Assembly (NCBI GenBank): GCA_028339155.1
Contig: JAOLBK010000002.1
Span: 1-64,000, forward strand
Origin: Litorivicinus sp.
Lineage (GTDB): Bacteria > Pseudomonadota > Gammaproteobacteria > Pseudomonadales > Litorivicinaceae
DNA length: 64,000 nt
Direction of reading: 5' to 3'
Part shown: piece by piece, positions 60,944 to 64,000 of the stretch
How the letters are laid out: each line of letters opens with the position of its first letter
Position numbering within the stretch: the stretch's first letter is position 1
Translations under genes and position numbers: made by a program
The notes under the pieces: model-generated
What the model saw: only the letters and a program-made list of their open reading frames with translations
What the model was told of the DNA's origin: nothing
The model's database searches: none

Positions 60944-61631
60944 GTATGCTGTTGCGTTGGCAGCCTTGTTACTTTCTTTTCCGGTACTGGCCAACGTCGC
61001 ACCAGGTGCAAAGGCACTTGAGCGGGGGCGTCCTTTCACTGCTCTCCGGTCTTGGTTGCCGCTGGCACGAGAAGGTAATCCTAAAGCTCAAAATAATGTT
61101 GGTTTAATTTATGAGCGGGGTGCGGGAGTATCACAAAATTATAGTGAGGCCATGAAGTGGTACCGGCTTGCGGTTGCTCAAGGGCTTCCTGAAGCCCACC
61201 ATAATATAGGTCTTCTTTATTATTCAGGTTATGGGACCGAAGTGAATGATAGGGAAGCTCTCCGATATTTTCGATTTTCTGCCGACAAACAGTTGCCTGA
61301 ATCGCAATATATGTTGGGTTTGATGGTGTATTACGGTCGAGGTACCGAGATAAATGCTGTTAGGGCAAAGAACTTATTTGAGTTTGCCGCTATTCAAGGG
61401 TATCCGGAAGCTCAGTATATGCTCGGCTTCTTATATCAGTCAGGTGACTTGGGCAATGTACGGCCTGATTTGGCTTATGTGTGGTCGAAAATATCGATGG
61501 ATCAAGGCGTTGAGCTGGCTGCCGAGTTGAATTACCTTTCGACGCTAATTCTTGATGAAGAAGGGCAGCAACAGGGCATTGCGTTGGCTGACCTTTGCCG
61601 AAATTCTAATTACACCGATTGCCCCAAGTAA
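60933..61631 (+). CDS. Exported Sel1-repeat protein
   Basis: 232 residues from ATG 60933, inside the end of pomB. Signal peptide MVAKYAVALAALLLSFPVLA. Then four to five Sel1 repeats, each about 36 residues with AxxxLGxxYxxGxGV pattern: AQNNVGLIYERGAGVSQNYS, AHHNIGLLYYSGYGTEVNDR, SQYMLGLMVYYGRGTEINAV, AQYMLGFLYQSGDLGNVRPD. Sel1 proteins scaffold protein complexes; MotX of vibrios, a T-ring component that holds PomAB stators, is a periplasmic Sel1 protein, and this gene's place directly after pomB supports a MotX-like role. That is an inference; the sequence is not a clear MotX match. Confidence 0.75.
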   Translation: MVAKYAVALAALLLSFPVLANVAPGAKALERGRPFTALRSWLPLAREGNPKAQNNVGLIYERGAGVSQNYSEAMKWYRLAVAQGLPEAHHNIGLLYYSGYGTEVNDREALRYFRFSADKQLPESQYMLGLMVYYGRGTEINAVRAKNLFEFAAIQGYPEAQYMLGFLYQSGDLGNVRPDLAYVWSKISMDQGVELAAELNYLSTLILDEEGQQQGIALADLCRNSNYTDCPK

Positions 61632-61643
61632 TTAAAAAAACGC

Positions 61644-61670
61644 TAAAGACTTTTCCCGTTTTCCCGATTA
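61644..61670 (+). promoter_or_regulatory. Sigma-28 (FliA) promoter for fliS
   Basis: TAAAGACT (61644-61651), 11-base spacer, CCCGATTA (61663-61670), 43 bp before fliS. Near-consensus at both boxes with exact spacing. Confidence 0.75.
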
Positions 61671-61713
61671 AATATGCAACGGAAATAATCTCGAACAAAA
61701 AAGGGGCAAGTTC

Positions 61714-62130
61714 ATGGCATTTCGTAAAAAAGGTCTGGCGAGTTATGGTGAAGTCGGGGTTAAGGCGGGCACGGCTTACGCAGATAGTGTGCAGCTGATA
61801 CAGATGCTGTTTGATGGTTTGATTGACTCTCTTTCTGTCGCCGAAGGCCAGATCCAGCGTAACGAAATTCAAGAAAAAGGCGATTCGTTGAGTAGGGCAA
61901 TTCGAATAATATTGGGCCTCCAGGGTTCTTTAGATGTTGAAAAGGGTGGGGAGATTGCCGCTAATTTAGCTGATCTTTATGATTATTGTACTCGCCGCCT
62001 TCTGCATGCCAACCTGAGAAACGATCTCGAGGCTGTGCAGGAAGTGAAGAAGCTGATGTCTGAAATCAGAGAGGCTTGGTCCCAAGTTCCCGATCTTATA
62101 CAAAAACAACCCCTAGTGAGCGTTGGTTAG
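61714..62130 (+). CDS. fliS: Flagellin chaperone FliS
   Basis: 138 residues. The helical-bundle family: AGTAYADSVQLIQMLFDGLI near residues 18-37 (family YxxxxxxLI(x)MLYDG pattern), AIRIILGLQGSLDVEKGGEI, AANLADLYDYCTRRLLHANL. FliS binds the C-terminus of flagellin in the cytoplasm and delivers it to the export gate. An AAAAGGGG ribosome site lies 9-12 bases before the ATG. A sigma-28 promoter precedes. The next small gene starts four bases after. Confidence 0.94.
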   Translation: MAFRKKGLASYGEVGVKAGTAYADSVQLIQMLFDGLIDSLSVAEGQIQRNEIQEKGDSLSRAIRIILGLQGSLDVEKGGEIAANLADLYDYCTRRLLHANLRNDLEAVQEVKKLMSEIREAWSQVPDLIQKQPLVSVG

Positions 62131-62133
62131 ATT

Positions 62134-62424
62134 GTGATTGAAACAATAGAGTCAATTGCCAACTTAGCTGCTCACGGCTCTGAAATAAAAAGGCCTGCGA
62201 CTGCAGGGCCTTTGTTTAAAGAGATTTATACTGGATTTATTGATGTTGAGAATCCAGCCGAATGGCAGCCGTTGTTGGCTGGAGAGACGCGTTCCCTCCT
62301 TGCGCATACGACCGATGTGCAGAGTCTAGCCCAATTTCGCTCGCTTCATCATGTCCCTGAAAAATGGGGTACTCAGTATCATCATCAGGCGTATTTGCGC
62401 ACTGCGGAAACCCTCGGAGTCTGA
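62134..62424 (+). CDS. Unrecognised 96-aa protein downstream of fliS
   Basis: 96 residues from GTG 62134. IETIESIANLAAHGSEIKRP is followed by a less helical part (PLFKEIYTGFIDVENPAEWQ, LLAGETRSLLAHTTDVQSLA). FliT, the usual neighbour, is a helical bundle of the same size, but this sequence does not show the FliT pattern. The location in the fliS transcript implies a flagellar role. Stop is embedded in a 14-bp palindrome (62418-62431). Confidence 0.55.
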   Translation: MIETIESIANLAAHGSEIKRPATAGPLFKEIYTGFIDVENPAEWQPLLAGETRSLLAHTTDVQSLAQFRSLHHVPEKWGTQYHHQAYLRTAETLGV

Positions 62425-62453
62425 TCAGACTTTAAAAGTCGTGGCTGAAAACA

Positions 62454-62481
62454 TTGAGTCATGGCGTAAGAGTTCTATACT
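62454..62481 (+). promoter_or_regulatory. Sigma-70 promoter for the sigma-54 activator gene
   Basis: TTGAGT (62454-62459), 16-base spacer, TATACT (62476-62481), 41 bp before the ATG. This is as expected for a class I flagellar master regulator, which must be made without other flagellar factors. Confidence 0.6.
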
Positions 62482-62521
62482 ACCTTCTTAGTACTTTAAT
62501 AATTTCAGAGGTTGCCTATTC

Positions 62522-63604
62522 ATGGCGCTTGAAATGATCATCGGTAAAAGCCGAGAGGTTAGTGAATTGCGTGGCTTAATACGTCAGGCAGCAAAATCCG
62601 ATGCGAGTGTTCTTATTCTCGGGGAAAGTGGAACCGGCAAGGAATTGGTGGCGAAGGCGTTGCATGCTGGATCGGCCCGCTCAGCTAAACAATTTGTCCC
62701 AGTGAACTGTGGTGCGATTCCATCTGAGCTGCTTGAATCTGAGTTGTTTGGCCACAAAAAAGGTGCTTTTACGGGCGCGATTTCGGATCGAGTGGGCCGT
62801 TTTGAACTGGCTAGTAAGGGAACGCTATTTCTTGATGAAATTGGCGATATGCCGCTCGAAATGCAGGTTAAACTGCTTCGTGTTCTGCAAGAGCGCTCGG
62901 TAGACCCGGTTGGGTCAAGCCGGTCCGTTGCTATTGATGTGCGCGTGGTCGCAGCCACACATCGAAATCTCGAGATGCATATTGAAAAAGGGATGTTTCG
63001 TGAGGATCTCTTTTACCGTCTTAATGTCATCCCGATTGTTTTGCCCAGTTTAAGGGAGCGAAAGCAGGATATTCCTGAATTGATTAATCATTTCATAAAC
63101 CAGCACAGGGTCGAGCATGGTCGACCAACATTTGATGCTGATTTATTTGAAGCGCTGTGCGAGTACGAGTGGCCAGGAAATATCCGAGAACTCTTAAATC
63201 TTGTACACCGATTATGTTGTTTCTTTCCAAACCAAAAGATTGCGCTTTCCAAAATCCCAGCGAGTTTACTTCCGGGACCTATCGCTCCTTACGGAGCGAG
63301 ACACTCATCGGCATTCATAGACGGAGCACCTCAGCAGTCAGAACTTGATTTATCACTATTTGAGCCAGAGGCAGCCAATCCAGTTGAGGATGTCATCATG
63401 CGGGCTCAGAGCAGCAATCCGGGGTCTGACAATAATCTTCCTGAGAGCGGATTGAATCTGAAAGATCATTTAGCCGATATCGAGAAGAATCTAATCATCA
63501 AAGCGCTGCAAGAGTCCGATGGAAATGTGTCGCAATCGGCAAGACTTTTGAATTTGCAGCGGACTACGCTTATTGAGAAAATAAATAAATACAAGCTCGC
63601 TTAA
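62522..63604 (+). CDS. Sigma-54-dependent activator, FlrA/FleQ-like, no receiver domain
   Basis: 360 residues. The AAA+ domain starts at once (MIIGKSREVSELRGLIRQAA), with Walker A GESGTGKE near residue 34, the sigma-54 contact loop GAFTGA near 82-87, Walker B LFLDEIGDMPLEMQ, sensor I ATHRNLE and FYRLNVIPIVLPSLRERKQD. The C-terminal Fis-type helix-turn-helix reads IIKALQESDGNVSQSARLLN then LQRTTLIEKINKYKL, like the one in FleQ and FlrA. Those proteins normally carry a ~120-residue N-terminal receiver-like domain, which is absent here. A sigma-70-like promoter lies upstream; a sigma-54 promoter (63699-63714) follows for the next gene. It is the likely flagellar master activator. Confidence 0.85.
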   Translation: MALEMIIGKSREVSELRGLIRQAAKSDASVLILGESGTGKELVAKALHAGSARSAKQFVPVNCGAIPSELLESELFGHKKGAFTGAISDRVGRFELASKGTLFLDEIGDMPLEMQVKLLRVLQERSVDPVGSSRSVAIDVRVVAATHRNLEMHIEKGMFREDLFYRLNVIPIVLPSLRERKQDIPELINHFINQHRVEHGRPTFDADLFEALCEYEWPGNIRELLNLVHRLCCFFPNQKIALSKIPASLLPGPIAPYGARHSSAFIDGAPQQSELDLSLFEPEAANPVEDVIMRAQSSNPGSDNNLPESGLNLKDHLADIEKNLIIKALQESDGNVSQSARLLNLQRTTLIEKINKYKLA

Positions 63605-63698
63605 TCTGCCCGTCAGAATAACGTCAATTTTTTAAGCTCGCCTCCCGGATTGGGATTGCCGGGGCGTAAAGACAGGCGTGGCGCTATCTTGCCGCTTT

Positions 63699-63714
63699 TG
63701 GCATGCCACTTGCT
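63699..63714 (+). promoter_or_regulatory. Sigma-54 promoter
   Basis: TGGCATG-N4-TTGCT with -24 GG at 63700-63701 and -12 GC at 63712-63713, exact ten-base separation. Predicted transcript start near 63725, 27 bp ahead of the ATG of the next gene. In related flagellar systems the FlrA/FleQ activator turns on such a promoter in front of a second regulatory pair. Confidence 0.75.
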
Positions 63715-63751
63715 TTCCACTTGGCAGAACTTAACCAGGTGAGCAACGACG

Positions 63752-64000
63752 ATGTATTCAAACCCTTCTTCTAGATTATTGGGAATCGCTGATCCAGCAT
63801 GGCCAGAGGCTTCGCCGATAGAAAAGTTGGCGATTGATCTCGGTTTTGAGGCAATCGTTTCGACACAAGTATCTGGATTGATTTCCAAGCGAAATGGTCT
63901 GGGGATGGTCGTCATAAAGTTATCCAAGAATGAATCGCTAGCAAACATAATTGAGTCTATGAAGGTGTTTAGCGACGAGGTTCAGTTTGTGATCCGAGCA
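63752..64000 (+). CDS. 5' part of a sigma-54-driven gene, receiver-like N-terminus
   Basis: 83 codons open from ATG 63752 to the window end. GGTGAG lies 11-14 bases upstream. The protein reads MYSNPSSRLLGIADPAWPEA, then IEKLAIDLGFEAIVSTQVSG, LISKRNGLGMVVIKLSKNES and LANIIESMKVFSDEVQFVIR, an alternating beta/alpha pattern compatible with a degenerate receiver domain. The expected second-tier genes in this position are FlrB/FleS sensor kinase or a further sigma-54 activator; I cannot choose. The leftward frame over the same DNA (63613-63948) is less protein-like. Confidence 0.6.
   Translation, partial: MYSNPSSRLLGIADPAWPEASPIEKLAIDLGFEAIVSTQVSGLISKRNGLGMVVIKLSKNESLANIIESMKVFSDEVQFVIRA

Noticed and set aside
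62418-62431. Perfect 14-bp palindrome agtctgatcagact as an operator
   Set aside because: It overlaps the stop codon of the upstream gene and has no second copy nearby; as a hairpin it would leave a very tight loop. No support for a regulator site.
63613-63948. 111-codon leftward frame at the right edge
   Set aside because: The opposite strand carries a better protein-like frame with a ribosome site and a sigma-54 promoter in front; the leftward frame has no start signal.
1-64000. CRISPR arrays, insertion sequences, rRNA operons, complete prophage
   Set aside because: No regularly spaced repeats, no transposase with terminal inverted repeats, no rRNA sequence, and no phage structural genes were seen; the only recombinase is the decayed integrase.

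Overview
The window reads as chromosomal DNA of a free-living, probably marine gammaproteobacterium. Evidence: miaA-hflX, dnaB, hflKC, psd-rsgA, rnr-rlmB-nrdR-rib-nusB-thiL-pgpA and dxs-ispA-xseB clusters of gammaproteobacterial type, cmoB, slt, a PomAB-type (sodium-type) flagellar motor with fliS and a FlrA/FleQ-like sigma-54 activator, an AapJQMP amino-acid importer and a ProXWV compatible-solute importer next to a CosR/EctR-like MarR regulator. No 16S gene is present, so the order or family cannot be fixed; Oceanospirillales-like is only a guess.

Region 1 (1-12.7 kb) is accessory DNA. Its right edge is a tRNA-Leu(CAG) gene on the minus strand (12662-12748). An 18-bp copy of the tRNA 3' end recurs at 3332-3349, and a wrecked tyrosine integrase (11016-12543) sits beside the tRNA, so 3350-12660 is a decayed tRNA-integrated island. 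Its cargo is an RTX metalloprotease with N-terminal MORN repeats, an alginate-lyase-like secreted enzyme, a broken Sel1 gene, a MotA-like membrane protein, and a two-gene unit encoding a pentameric ligand-gated ion channel overlapping a TctC/Bug periplasmic binding protein. A 32-bp repeat (710-741 and 3310-3341) brackets a second segment to the left with a DUF218 protein, a Rap1a/Tai-like immunity protein and a periplasmic rhodanese. That segment ends in a perfect 61-bp inverted-repeat terminator.

Region 2 (12.7-24 kb) is core: miaA-hflX (no hfq between them), dnaB, a DUF2058 gene, the aapJQMP operon, then hflK-hflC. Region 3 (23.7-40.9 kb) is dense housekeeping: psd-rsgA leftward; rnr, rlmB, nrdR, ribD, ribBA, ribH, nusB, thiL, pgpA, ribA rightward with almost every junction overlapping; dxs-ispA-xseB and slt leftward; an SDR epimerase and a SlyB-like lipoprotein converging. 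Riboflavin synthesis is covered except for riboflavin synthase; RibBA has lost the zinc cysteines of its GTP cyclohydrolase half and a separate RibA supplies that step.

Region 4 (41-52 kb) holds a PIN-PhoH pseudogene with several lesions, a GT39-like membrane glycosyltransferase, bioY, a PfkB sugar/nucleoside kinase, an aminotransferase, cmoB coupled to an unrecognised 101-aa gene, rmuC, a ferredoxin plus ferredoxin-reductase pair, a pirin and the MarR regulator. Region 5 (52.7-58.8 kb) holds proXWV, yciH, a flavin reductase, a DUF3108 protein, two small Cys-containing proteins and a DUF1566 lipoprotein. Region 6 (58.9-64 kb) is flagellar: pomA-pomB-sel1 and fliS, each behind a good sigma-28 promoter, then a sigma-54 activator behind a sigma-70 promoter, and finally a truncated gene behind a near-consensus sigma-54 promoter. 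This is the expected order of a polar-flagellum cascade.

The most interesting system is the channel plus binding-protein pair at 8.6-10.7 kb. It looks like a periplasmic ligand sensor coupled to an ion channel, carried on a mobile island.
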